Part shown: in pieces, positions 41,199 to 49,653 of the stretch
How positions within the stretch are numbered: position 1 is the first letter of the stretch
Layout: each line of letters opens with the position of its first letter
DNA from: Selenomonadales bacterium 4137-cl
Lineage (GTDB): Bacteria > Bacillota > Negativicutes > Sporomusales > UBA7701
Assembly: GCA_032334055.1 (NCBI GenBank)
Contig: JAUOZS010000001.1
Span: forward strand, 2,640,501 to 2,704,500
Length of the DNA stretch: 64,000 bases
Direction of reading: 5' to 3'
Notes under the pieces: generated by a model
Seen by the model: only the letters and a program-made list of their open reading frames with translations
Databases searched by the model: none
Told to the model about the DNA's origin: nothing
Position numbers and translations under genes: made by a program

Positions 41199-43697
41199 AT
41201 GAGAACGATTCCCGGAATTTGCCGTTTTTGCTCCGGAGGGTGTGGCGCCATTTTCAGCGTGGCAAAGGGCGAAATTGTCGCCGTTAAGGGCGACCCCGCC
41301 CACCCCGTCAGTCAGGGCGTCCTGTGCGCGAAGGCCGGCGCGGGCTCTTTCCGCGACCGGCCGGAGCGCGTCACCCGTCCGCTGTGGCGGCCGCCGGGGG
41401 GCGACTCGTGGCGGGAGATCACCTGGCGGCAGGCTATCGCCCTGGTGGCCGGGAAGCTCAAGGCGGCGCGCGACGCGGGCTGGGCGCCGGACGACGCCCG
41501 CACCGACGGCATCGCCGTGTTCGGCTCGGCGGCGGTGACCAACGAGGAGAGCTATCTGCTGGCCAAGTTCACGCGCCTGCTCGGCTCGACGTACATCGAG
41601 CATCAGGCCCGCGTCTGACACGCCCCCACGGTGGCAGGTCTGTCATCGACTTTCGGTTACGGGGCGACGACAAATTCGTGGGCCGACCTGGCGGCGGCCG
41701 GCACGGTGCTGATCGCCGGGGCCAACGCGGCCGACAACCATCCGGCGGCGATGCGGCAGGTGCTGGCGGCGCGGGCGGCCGGGGCGAAGGTAGTGGTCGT
41801 CGACCCCCGCCGCACTTCGACCGCCGCCCAGGCGGACGTTTTCGCCCAGCTTCGCCCTGGCAGCGACATCGCGCTGCTGGGGGCGGTCATTAATATTATT
41901 CTGGAACAAGGGCTGTTCGACCGCGATTATGTCGCCAGGTTCACGAACGCCCGCTATGTGGTTAACCCCGGCTACGGCTTCGCCGACGGGCTGTTCGCGG
42001 GTTACGACGCCGCGACCCGCAGCTATGACATGGGCTGCTGGGCCTATGCCCTTGATGAAGGGGGCCGGCCGGCCGAGGCGACCGATATCGACGCGCCGGG
42101 GACGGTTTTCAGCCAGCTGCGCGCGCACTTCCGCCGCTATGACGCGGCGACGGCGGCGGCGATAACCGGCGTGCCGGCGGCGACGATCGCCGCGATGGCC
42201 GCGGCGGTGGCTGGGCGGCGGCCGCTGGCCATCCTTTACGCGCTGGGGATAACCCAGCACACGACCGCGGTGCAGACCATCCGCTGCTACGCCATCCTGT
42301 CGCTGCTGCTGGGCTCGGCGGGGGTGGCGGGCGGCGGGGTGAACGCGCTCAGGGGCGAGGCCAACGTGCAGGGGTCGACCGACCTCGGCAGCCTCGCCAC
42401 CAGCCTGCCGGGGTACCTGCCGGCGCCGGCCGGGGAGGACGCGACGCCGGCCGCTTACGCGGCCCGTTACGGCGCGGAGGCGGCCGGCGGCCTCGCCGCC
42501 CTGCTGGCGGCATGGTTCGACGCGGCGCCGGAGGAAGGCTACCGCTGGCTGCCGCGCCTGGGAAAAGACAAGCCGGCCACCTACCTGCCGATGCTGGCGG
42601 CGATGGCGGCCGGGCAATTCAAGGCGGCGCTGGCGGTGGGCATCAACCCGATGGTCAGCACCCCCGACAACCGCCTGGCGGCGCAGGCGCTGGCGGCGCT
42701 CGACACGCTGGCGGTGGTCGACCTCTTCCCGTCCGAGACGGCCGAGTTCTGGCGGCTGCCCGGCGTAAGACCGGGGGAAATCAAAACCGAGGTGGTCCTG
42801 CTGCCGGCGGCCCACTTTTACGAGAAGGCCGGCTCGGTGACGAGCGGCAGCCGCCTCATCCAGTGGCAGCGGCGCCTCCTCCGCCCCGCGGGGGCGTCCA
42901 GACCCGACCTGGCGATAATCGACCTGCTCTTCCGGGCGGTGCGCCGCCTGTGCGCCGCCGCCCCGGCCCCTCACGACGCCCCTCTTCTCAGGGCGCAGTG
43001 GGACTACGGCCGGCCGGCGGACGCGAACAAGGTGCTGGCGGAGATCGACCGCGCCTGCCGCCTGTACGCCGGGGCGGCCGACTCCCTGGCGGCGGGGCGC
43101 AGCTTCGCCTGGCCGGAGGGACAACGGATACTGTACGAAGGCGGGACCTTCGCCACGCCCGAGGGGGTGGCCCGCCTGTTCGCCGCCCCCTATGCCGCCC
43201 CCCATGAGGACGGCGCAACGCCGGCGAAGGTGGCGGCGGTCTGCGCCGACGGACCGTTGCCCGAGCATTACGAGCCGGCGGAAAGCCCGCTGACCAATCC
43301 CCTCCACCCGGCGGTGAGCGCCAATCCCCTGCTGCGGGCGCCGGCGACGGGCGGGCACGACGTTTTCCCGTATGTGCTCACCACCTACGCCGCCCCGGTG
43401 GAGACCGGCGCGACGGTCGTCGTGGATGTCTCGGCCGCGCTGGCGGACGAGCTGGCGCTAGCCGGCGGCGACGAGGTGACGGTGGCCTCGCCCCGCGGCA
43501 CGGTGAGGGCCAGAGTGCGGGTGAGCGACGCTCTTAAGCCGCTGACGGCGGGCGGGCGGACGGTCCATACCGTAGCCATGCCGCTCGGCAAAGCGGCAAC
43601 GGCCCTGGGCGTCAACGCCATCACCAGCGCGGCGGCCGACCCCACAGCCGGCACCCCGGCGGCCAAAACCTGCCTGGTCGCCGTCCGCAAGGCATAA
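41199..43697 (+). CDS. fdhA: Selenocysteine-containing formate dehydrogenase, catalytic subunit
   Basis: An 832-aa molybdenum/tungsten bis-pyranopterin enzyme read through an in-frame TGA at 41616-41618 (Sec140). Before it: [4Fe-4S] Cys8, Cys11, Cys15 and Cys43, then EHQARV; after it: HAPTVAGLSSTFGYGA, the standard FDH active-site surroundings. A SECIS hairpin at 41630-41647 supports Sec insertion. The C-terminal dinucleotide-binding domain spans about residues 690-830. It interconverts formate and CO2 in the cytoplasm (no Tat signal) and could supply the Wood-Ljungdahl pathway. No partner subunit gene is adjacent. It must not be annotated as two ORFs or a pseudogene. Confidence 0.95.
41630..41647 (+). 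promoter_or_regulatory. Bacterial SECIS element of fdhA
   Basis: A 7-bp stem GGTGGCA / TGTCATC (with two G-U pairs) closes the loop GGTC, starting 11 bases after the Sec codon. The position and loop resemble the E. coli fdhF SECIS. Confidence 0.88.
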
Positions 43698-43703
43698 AGG
43701 ACG

Positions 43704-43734
43704 CAAAAACCCCGGTCGTAAACGACCGGGGTTA
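43704..43734. terminator. Bidirectional terminator after fdhA
   Basis: AACCCCGGTCG-TAAA-CGACCGGGGTT between convergent genes. Confidence 0.82.
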
Positions 43735-43902
43735 GTTATATTTGATCCTGTTCCAGTTGATCTCGTCCTTGCCCCTGGTGAGCAGCGCGCTAACAATCTC
43801 GCCCGACGGACGGCCGGTTTTGCCTTTGACCTTAACGAGCAGATGGATAAGATAATTAAACTTGGCCTGTTCATCCGGTTGCCGTGCAAAGTTCTCTTTC
43901 AT
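43732..43902 (-). CDS. Small hypothetical protein (56 aa)
   Basis: A basic, helical small protein (KENFARQPDEQAKFNYLIHL, then a RPSGEIVSALLTRG turn). ATG at 43902 is 9 bases after TGGAG; an earlier ATG at 43917 overlaps that site. No family is recognised. It ends inside the bidirectional terminator. Confidence 0.5.
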   Translation of the reverse strand: MKENFARQPDEQAKFNYLIHLLVKVKGKTGRPSGEIVSALLTRGKDEINWNRIKYN

Positions 43903-44234
43903 GGAAATCATCTCCATCGAATCTTTATTTTATTTTTACCATTTTCTCGCCGCTTTGTCAATAATAATTTTCCTTTAATATTAACTTTTACATTAATTTA
44001 CAGAATATTTAAATAGTGGTTTGCGATAAATGTTTTTGCAGGCCGGTGTGGCGATATGATATATGTTAAGTTTTAAACCGCTCCATTCGCCGGGACCAAA
44101 GAAAAAAAGCCCATCTTTCCGATAAGGCTCCGCAAGATCATATGTCCGGGACAACTTACACCGCCAGAAAATGGTCTATGCCGCTCAGATGCTGGACAGA
44201 CGGCGGTTTCAGTTAATGATTTATTCTGAAGAGT
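43903..44234. other. AT-rich intergenic region with a possible gene remnant
   Basis: The left part (43918-44060) is AT-rich. Near 44125-44230 a plus-strand frame that reads KMVYAAQMLDRRRFQ and ends at a stop near 44226 looks like the end of a coding sequence with no start or upstream part, so it may be a decayed gene. No strong ribosome site was seen. Confidence 0.3.
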
Positions 44235-45095
44235 TTACCGTTGGATAATTAAGCCGCCGGGGATACGTTTTATTCTTCCCGTGATTTCCCATATCACACT
44301 GTCCTTGAAAGCTCTTCCGTACACTACCCAGGAAGTCCCTAGTATCCGCATGCATACGAAAATGTTGTTGCCGGATTGCGTGACGACCTTATTGCCGGCA
44401 AGCGCCGCTCGCCACATATCAGCGAATATCGGAAAAGATGCGATGTTACGTTTCATCCTTACCTCTTTATCGGGGTGTATGAAGATAAGCCCTGACCTTC
44501 CAACTAAATATGCATAGCCGGTCATGCCAATTGTTTGCTCACTGATAAAATTATTGACGGCGTCAATATTGACCGCCGCACCGATAAACCCTATGATCTG
44601 GTTATTTTGCTTTACCGGCGTCGCAACCATGACCACAAGTTTGCCGGTAGATTTAGACACGACTGGTTCACCGGCTACTACCGTCGCCTGTTTTTGCACA
44701 GCTTGCTTGAAATAATCTTGGTCCGCAACCGACCCTTTATTTCCGTCGCTGGCAACGAAATTACCATCCGGGGCAGCCAGGAACAACATCTCTATTGTCG
44801 GTCGAATGTTTTTGATTTCAGCCATTCGTGAAGCTGCGCTTGGGACCGCCGCCTTGATCTTATCATCCATAGCAATGTGTTCGACCATCGCTTTTATAGC
44901 CGTTATTTCCTTATTGACGCCCTCGGCGACAGCCTCAGTTCTTCCCAGGGCAAAGGCCAAAGCCTTGATCGACAGCTCATCATTTGTTTCCTCCGGATTG
45001 GCGAAAACCGGGGACCCGAATGTGATAATCAATAGTAAACAGGTGACAACTACCAAATTTGTTTTGACTCTCTTGATGTTAATCTTGGTTACCAT
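44235..45095 (-). CDS. Stand-alone dCache sensor-domain protein
   Basis: A 286-aa protein with one N-terminal signal/anchor helix (NLVVVTCLLLIITFGSPVFA) and a double Cache domain: a long first helix, then NIRPTIEMLFLAAPDGNFVAS and QDYFKQAV-type motifs, and VVMVATPVK. The usual cytoplasmic output (methyl-accepting, kinase or GGDEF domain) is absent. It could bind a ligand outside the membrane and hand it to a partner, or be a truncated chemoreceptor. ATG at 45095 has GAGGT 9 bases upstream. Base composition is lower in GC than the surroundings, suggesting an accessory gene. Confidence 0.78.
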   Translation of the reverse strand: MVTKINIKRVKTNLVVVTCLLLIITFGSPVFANPEETNDELSIKALAFALGRTEAVAEGVNKEITAIKAMVEHIAMDDKIKAAVPSAASRMAEIKNIRPTIEMLFLAAPDGNFVASDGNKGSVADQDYFKQAVQKQATVVAGEPVVSKSTGKLVVMVATPVKQNNQIIGFIGAAVNIDAVNNFISEQTIGMTGYAYLVGRSGLIFIHPDKEVRMKRNIASFPIFADMWRAALAGNKVVTQSGNNIFVCMRILGTSWVVYGRAFKDSVIWEITGRIKRIPGGLIIQR

Positions 45096-45315
45096 TGCGT
45101 TTTACCTCATAATTGGGAATACTTCTAGTTGCTGTTCCGAAACATTATGGCCGCTTACCATAGTTTCGTTATAATCATTATACCAAAAATAACCATTGAC
45201 GCGCGGATTTCTCAAAACTCTCCAAGTGATAAAATATGCGGATATGCAAAAAACAACCCTCGTCAGCATTTTCTCCCAGCAAACGAGGCTTGTCATGCGA
45301 GTGGTCCTTTTGGGT

Positions 45316-45353
45316 GGGATTGCGTGGTGGAGGCGATCCAACACCATGCAAAT
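45316..45353. repeat. tmRNA-3'-end-like repeat, copy A
   Basis: On the minus strand it reads GATTTGCATGGT...TCGCCTCCACCA, then CGCAATCC. TCGCCTCCACCA resembles the 3' end of many Firmicutes ssrA (tmRNA) genes, a common integration site. Confidence 0.5.
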
Positions 45354-45549
45354 CGACCTATTTGAAGGATGCAAAAGAACCGTCCCTTTGTATCCTTAGG
45401 GTGGAGGGAAACCATGAATACAACGCTATAATACGACCGCACCTTTTCTTGCGAACAAAAAGGAGCAGCTAAAACCGCTCCCACACGCTGGATTTGGTAA
45501 AATAAACTAAAAAAAGGCACCTCTTTCTAAGTACGCGGGTTTTCGGTTT

Positions 45550-45593
45550 TTCCGGATTTGTATGGTGGAGGCGAGGGGTGACCTTGCAAATCC
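45550..45593. repeat. tmRNA-3'-end-like repeat, copy B
   Basis: On the minus strand GATTTGCAAGGT, then CACCCCTCGCCTCCACCA and TACAAATCCGGAA. It shares TCGCCTCCACCA and the following AAATCCGG with copy C, and GATTTGCA-GGT with copy A. Confidence 0.55.
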
Positions 45594-45612
45594 ACCCCTT
45601 TATCACAACCCA

Positions 45613-47058
45613 TTATTCTGGTACGGTCCATCTTACTACCGTATTCTCGTCCCTATAATACCTCGTGGTCAAAACTTGTTTTCCATCTGGGCTTACTGAA
45701 ATTGAGGATCTAGTTGATATGCCAAACTTAGTATATATATCGTCTGGTGGCTGAAACTTCCGCTCATATATAAGTTCGGGACTTGCTGGATTTGCAACAT
45801 CCCATATTCGATCTCCACCAATACCTGTTGCTGCAAGTCGCTTAGCCTGCCTGGCATAGCTCATGCCATTAATATCAGGCTTCTCCATTACTCCGTATAG
45901 AGAAGTGATCCGTTGTCGGTTATTAGCGTCCCATATTTCAATAGAACTCTCCCCGCCTTTTTTACTAATAATTGTATAGAGAACTTCCCCACCTGGTGAA
46001 AAGAGTATCTTACGAACACTTTCCGTGGAGTCTAATCTGATAATAGATGATATTTCGCCCGAATAAATATCGACTGCGTATATCCCGCCACTTCCGCCCA
46101 GAAATAGGCATTCTCCATCGGGAGAAAAAGCAAGTGTATCTACCACCACTGGTGAATTAGGATTTTCTTTTTTTATCTGGTCGGTAATTTTGAATGCTCG
46201 AAATAACACTCCCCTAGAAACATCCCATATCTCTATCGTAGTTGACGGACCCGAAGCCATACCAACCAAAGTAGCAAGATACTTATCTTCACGACTGAAT
46301 ACTGCGTCATGTACTGCCGGAAATCTCTCAAAGGATGGAGTATCTCTCTTGAATGGCAGAAGATCACCAGTCACTATATTAAACATATCAAATAAAATAT
46401 CATCCTTAAAATATGCCTGTTTCTCGTCTTGATTGTTATAGTTACCGTAGCCGTGTCCCATTACAACTTTCGTACCGTCAGCACTCACCGTAATAGCCAC
46501 AGGATTGGGCACTACGGCAATTTTATGATAATTATCGGAGCGATGAAAATACACATTTTGCCCGTAATACCGGACAAAATCTCCACTTTCCCCTACAAAA
46601 ACCGCTTCATATGCGTCAAACTTAGTCTTGTCAAAAATTTTAGCAAAGTTTATGTTTGACACCCACGGATGAGTTGCTACCAGCAGCATTATCACTACGG
46701 CTAGAAAAAAAGATACACGCCGTTTAATAAATTGCCTATCAAACTTTCTTTTTAAAACTAATAGGATTAACAACAGCAATCCATATTCCGATATTTCACC
46801 ATAATAGCTTTCCCCGAACAATTTAAACCAGGATGAATGTATATAGTTTTTATATAGCATTTCTGCAGTTGTTGCGATTGCTGCCACACTAAAACAACAA
46901 AACAACCACCACCAAACTTCTCTATTTCTTAAGAACGTATCTTTATTTATCAGCACTAAAGAAACTAACATAACCAGAATGGACAGTACTTCAATAGCGT
47001 GCTTTACCCCATGCAGCATTGGCCATAAAGAAAAGAAAAACAAATAGACTGTGAACAA
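45613..47058 (-). CDS. Membrane-anchored beta-propeller (WD40/YncE-like) protein, AT-rich
   Basis: A 481-aa protein (or 495 aa). About four hydrophobic helices fill residues 1-130, followed by an external or cytoplasmic propeller of repeated blades ending in WD-type motifs: IEIWDVSRG, IEIWDANNR and RIWDVANP, with SPDGE/SPGGE turns. The function is unknown; propellers usually bind proteins or ligands. TTG at 47058 has no ribosome site, whereas ATT at 47100 lies 7 bases after AGGAGG and stays in frame, so the true start may be ATT. It is much lower in GC than the window average and lies between tmRNA-like repeats, suggesting horizontal gain. Confidence 0.72.
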   Translation of the reverse strand: MFTVYLFFFSLWPMLHGVKHAIEVLSILVMLVSLVLINKDTFLRNREVWWWLFCCFSVAAIATTAEMLYKNYIHSSWFKLFGESYYGEISEYGLLLLILLVLKRKFDRQFIKRRVSFFLAVVIMLLVATHPWVSNINFAKIFDKTKFDAYEAVFVGESGDFVRYYGQNVYFHRSDNYHKIAVVPNPVAITVSADGTKVVMGHGYGNYNNQDEKQAYFKDDILFDMFNIVTGDLLPFKRDTPSFERFPAVHDAVFSREDKYLATLVGMASGPSTTIEIWDVSRGVLFRAFKITDQIKKENPNSPVVVDTLAFSPDGECLFLGGSGGIYAVDIYSGEISSIIRLDSTESVRKILFSPGGEVLYTIISKKGGESSIEIWDANNRQRITSLYGVMEKPDINGMSYARQAKRLAATGIGGDRIWDVANPASPELIYERKFQPPDDIYTKFGISTRSSISVSPDGKQVLTTRYYRDENTVVRWTVPE

Positions 47059-47232
47059 TATTCCAACAAACCTACCTATAAAATCAATATAACATCTAAT
47101 ACGACCGCCTCCTAATCAAACAGGTATATCGAACCTTTAACCAGATAAATACAACTATACAACAGAGTTTGCCACCAATTTCCCATATCCTGCACAATCA
47201 GTAATATTGCTCTAACTTAATATCTACCAATC

Positions 47233-47253
47233 TGGTGGAGATCACCTCCACCA
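47233..47253. repeat. TGGTGGAG inverted repeat
   Basis: TGGTGGAG-ATCAC-CTCCACCA repeats the first 8 bases of the tmRNA-like repeats in both orientations. Confidence 0.5.
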
Positions 47254-47274
47254 AACACCCCACACAAACAACAA

Positions 47275-47297
47275 GAGCCCGCGAATTTCGCGGGCTC
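47275..47297. terminator. Perfect 11-bp hairpin
   Basis: GAGCCCGCGAA-T-TTCGCGGGCTC, 8 bases before repeat copy C. No T-run is present, so the terminator role is tentative. Confidence 0.5.
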
Positions 47298-47304
47298 TCA
47301 GTCA

Positions 47305-47330
47305 TTCCGGATTTACATGGTGGAGGCGAG
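47305..47330. repeat. tmRNA-3'-end-like repeat, copy C
   Basis: TTCCGGATTT-ACA-TGGTGGAGGCGAG matches copy B except for the three bases before TGG. B and C flank the AT-rich propeller gene as direct repeats 1.75 kb apart. Confidence 0.55.
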
Positions 47331-47375
47331 GCTCATCGAACTCCTTTCATTACCGATAAAACCAAGGCTTCGTAC

Positions 47376-47585
47376 CTTGCGGGGCCGCGAGCTATGGCGA
47401 CTTTGCGGAGACCGTTACGCGCCGTTGGCGAAGCGGAGCGCGCCGCCGCATGCGAGGCCATGGACGGCCGAGCAAGGAGTCCTCTGCCATGGACGGCAGT
47501 GGACGACGGTGCCCGCGGGCGCGCGGAGCAAGCCTTACGGCGCGTCCGGCCGGAGCATCGGAGCCGGAGTTCGCGGCCCCGCAAG
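47376..47585. repeat. 210-bp nested inverted-repeat element
   Basis: The ends are perfect 15-bp inverted repeats: CTTGCGGGGCCGCGA at 47376-47390 and its complement at 47571-47585. An inner 9-bp pair ACGCGCCGT (47417-47425) / ACGGCGCGT (47537-47545) and a direct repeat GCCATGGACGGC near 47458 and 47486 lie inside. It is GC-rich and lacks a convincing ORF. It could be a folded RNA or a small non-autonomous element. Confidence 0.5.
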
Positions 47586-47601
47586 AGGAAAGGCATCGGC
47601 G

Positions 47602-48213
47602 TTAAAGCCCTAAATCCTCATTGACGATTATGACATGGATGCGGTCCTTGCCGGCCGGCATTTGGCTGCTGATGACGGTGTAACACCGGCAGATTCTCTC
47701 GGGCGAATTGCAGTCGGCGCAAGTCCCGGTAACGGCGCACGGCGTGCTGCGCTTCAACCGCCGGGCGAGCGCGGGCGCGGTCGCCTCCCGCAGGCGCTGC
47801 CATGCCTGGGCTTGATCCCGGACGAGCTTGTTTCTGCCGACAACCACAATAACCCGCTCGGGCCCGAACAGCATCGCGGCAACCCGGTTCCCTTTGCCGT
47901 CGATGTTGAACAGCTCTCCGTCGAGGGAAACGGCGTTCGCACTGGTAAAATACACGTCAGCCAGCAGCCCCTGCTTGCGGCGGCGGAGATTTTCATCGGC
48001 TGAAATGCCTTGTTCGAACTGATTTATGACGTTGTACCGGCCATCGGTCAGTGCGTCGAAGATGCCTGTCTCGCGAAGCGTGAGGGAGTTGCCCATGGCG
48101 ATGACGGCCTCGGACGGGATGAGTCCCAGGGCGAGCTCTTTCGCCTCCGCCCGGTCGCGGGCCAGATAGCCGTGCATATTGCGGCTTTTCAACCGTTCGA
48201 GCAACTGCTGCAT
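47602..48213 (-). CDS. LUD-domain protein (LutC/YkgG-like)
   Basis: A 203-aa LUD (DUF162) protein. It shows SEAVIAMGNSLTLRETG, then ADVYFTSANAVSLDGELFNIDGKGNRVA-type motifs (read in two parts) and a C-terminal Cys set CADCNSPERICRC. LUD proteins occur in lactate-utilisation complexes and as stand-alone proteins of unclear role. No lutA or lutB genes are adjacent, so a direct role in lactate oxidation is uncertain. ATG at 48213 has AAGGAGG at good spacing; the frame's start at 48243 is weaker. Confidence 0.85.
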   Translation of the reverse strand: MQQLLERLKSRNMHGYLARDRAEAKELALGLIPSEAVIAMGNSLTLRETGIFDALTDGRYNVINQFEQGISADENLRRRKQGLLADVYFTSANAVSLDGELFNIDGKGNRVAAMLFGPERVIVVVGRNKLVRDQAQAWQRLREATAPALARRLKRSTPCAVTGTCADCNSPERICRCYTVISSQMPAGKDRIHVIIVNEDLGL

Positions 48214-48260
48214 AAATCTGCCTCCTTCGATTTTTGTCTGCAACGGGCCTCAAGAAGCCG

Positions 48261-48294
48261 AAAAGGCTGCCAGGATGCTTTTGGCAGCCTTTTC
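48261..48294. terminator. Hairpin upstream of the LUD gene
   Basis: AAAAGGCTGCCA / TGGCAGCCTTTT is usable in either direction. It lies 48 bases upstream of the LUD start, so it may be an attenuator or stop readthrough. Confidence 0.65.
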
Positions 48295-48437
48295 GCGCGG
48301 CTAGCGACGGCGGAGGATTCAGCCAGTCGCGGTAATTTCTATTTTTTGTAAATAAAGCCATTTATTTAAAGGAAACGGCAGGGAACATGTCAAAGTAAAA
48401 ATATGGAAAATTTAGGAAGCGGCGATGGGGGGATAAT

Positions 48438-48860
48438 ATGATACGATTGGTTGTCATCTTGTTAACGGCGCTGACGGTAGTGGCGGCCGCAGGCTGCGGC
48501 GGCGGCGGCGGGGGCGGCGGGAGCGGCGGCGCCGGCGTGGTCACTACGTATGTGCATTTTCATGACCAGAACGGCAATCCTCTGGTGCTGACCCTTACTT
48601 ATACTACCCCGTCGGGTAAGGCGTATTCCGTGACCTCCAACTCTTCCGGCGATGTCGTTATAGTCACCAACGAGGTTGGCGTGTACGTCGTCAACCGCAT
48701 CGATTTGCCAAGCACCGGCGGGACTTATTACGTGAACAGCGCCGTCTTTACCAATGACCCGGAGGATCTGCGGAACAATTTGGTTACGAAATATGACGTG
48801 ACGATTGACTTGAGCGGCAATTCGCCCGGTTTTCCCGTTTATATCGTCAGGACGCAGTAA
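48438..48860 (+). CDS. Small lipoprotein with a Gly-rich linker
   Basis: A 140-aa protein with a lipobox VVAAAGC (Cys20) followed directly by a run of about 14 Gly with one Ser, a flexible tether after lipid attachment. The rest is beta-rich with repeated Thr/Val/Tyr strands (VHFHDQNGNPLVLTLTY, then GKAYSVTSNSSGDVVI) resembling a carboxypeptidase-regulatory or Ig-like fold. The role is unknown. A G-rich site precedes the ATG, and a terminator follows at 48912. Confidence 0.7.
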   Translation: MIRLVVILLTALTVVAAAGCGGGGGGGGSGGAGVVTTYVHFHDQNGNPLVLTLTYTTPSGKAYSVTSNSSGDVVIVTNEVGVYVVNRIDLPSTGGTYYVNSAVFTNDPEDLRNNLVTKYDVTIDLSGNSPGFPVYIVRTQ

Positions 48861-48911
48861 ATCGCCCCGGAAAGAGACCGCCGCAGAAGGCGCAGGATCG
48901 GCAAAAAACGG

Positions 48912-48950
48912 AACGCGACCCCGGCCGGGGAAAGGCCGGGGCCGCGTTTT
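48912..48950. terminator. Bidirectional terminator
   Basis: AACGCGaCCCCGGCC / GGCCGGGGcCGCGTT followed by TTTTG, between convergent genes. Confidence 0.87.
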
Positions 48951-48952
48951 GT

Positions 48953-49522
48953 TCAGATTTCGATTTTCGCGCCCAACAGGGCTACGAAGGCCCGCAGCCA
49001 CTCCGGATGATTGGGCCACGCCTGGGCGGTGACCAGGTTGTTGTCGGTTATCACCGGCTCGTTCCGCCATTCGGCGCCGGCAAGGCGGCATTCGGCGGCG
49101 CAGGCGGGGTAGGAGGTGACGGTACGCCCGTCCAGCACGCCGGCGGCGGCCAGAAGCTGGGTGCCGTGGCAGATGGCCGCGACCGGCTTGGCTGCGGCGA
49201 AGAACGCTTTGACGAGATCGACGACTTCGGGGTGCATGCGGATGTACTCCGGCGCCCGCCCGCCGGGAATGACCAGTCCGGCGTAGTCACCGGCCTTGAC
49301 GTCGGCGGCGGCGAGGTCCACCGGGATGCGGTGGCCGGTCAGTTCGATATAGGTGTCCAGGGTGGTGAAGTCGTGCACCACCAGCTGCAGCATGTCGCCG
49401 GCTTTCTTGGCCGGCGCCGCCACATCAACGTGATAGCCCAGCATCATCAGCGCCTGCTGGGGTACCTTGACCTCGTAATCCTCGGCGCAATCCCCGGTCA
49501 ACAGCAGAATCTTTTTCGCCAT
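48953..49522 (-). CDS. DJ-1/PfpI family protein
   Basis: A 189-aa DJ-1/PfpI-fold protein. VIPGGRAPEYIR, then AICHGTQLLAAAGVLDGR with the nucleophilic-elbow Cys (C-H-G-T) and an upstream acidic residue, are diagnostic. Members act as deglycase-like stress proteins or amidases. ATG at 49522 has AGGAGTAGGA upstream. It stands alone between a terminator and the symporter gene. Confidence 0.88.
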   Translation of the reverse strand: MAKKILLLTGDCAEDYEVKVPQQALMMLGYHVDVAAPAKKAGDMLQLVVHDFTTLDTYIELTGHRIPVDLAAADVKAGDYAGLVIPGGRAPEYIRMHPEVVDLVKAFFAAAKPVAAICHGTQLLAAAGVLDGRTVTSYPACAAECRLAGAEWRNEPVITDNNLVTAQAWPNHPEWLRAFVALLGAKIEI

Positions 49523-49653
49523 TGTTCCTACTCCTTCCGTCATTGGAATGATAGAGCAACCTTCGTCTTGCTTCCATAAAGTTCCTGCAACGGGGCGATA
49601 CTTTTACAAAGAATCACCGCTTTGGCGGCGCGGCGGAGCGAGTCGCCGGGGGC

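Larger units (their letters stand above)
45096..45612. other. Low-GC intergenic region with two tmRNA-3'-end-like repeats
   Basis: No supported gene. It holds copy A (45325-45336) and copy B (45563-45574) of TGGTGGAGGCGA, with shared flanks, described separately. Confidence 0.5.
47101..47601. other. Intergenic region: palindromes, repeat copy C and a 210-bp inverted-repeat element
   Basis: No supported gene. Contents in order: AT-rich leader of the propeller gene, TGGTGGAG...CTCCACCA inverted repeat (47233-47253), hairpin (47275-47297), tmRNA-like repeat copy C (47305-47330), and the nested inverted-repeat element (47376-47585). Confidence 0.55.

Noticed and set aside
41199..41618. FdhA as a broken gene with a premature stop
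   Set aside because: The TGA is flanked by conserved FDH residues and followed by a SECIS, so it is selenocysteine.
45305..47330. An intact tmRNA (ssrA) gene
   Set aside because: Only the last bases resemble ssrA; no 5' acceptor strand, tag ORF or proper T-arm was found.
47235..47624. ORFs in the inverted-repeat element (plus and minus)
   Set aside because: Arg/Ala-rich, no ribosome site, and explained by the GC-rich repeat.
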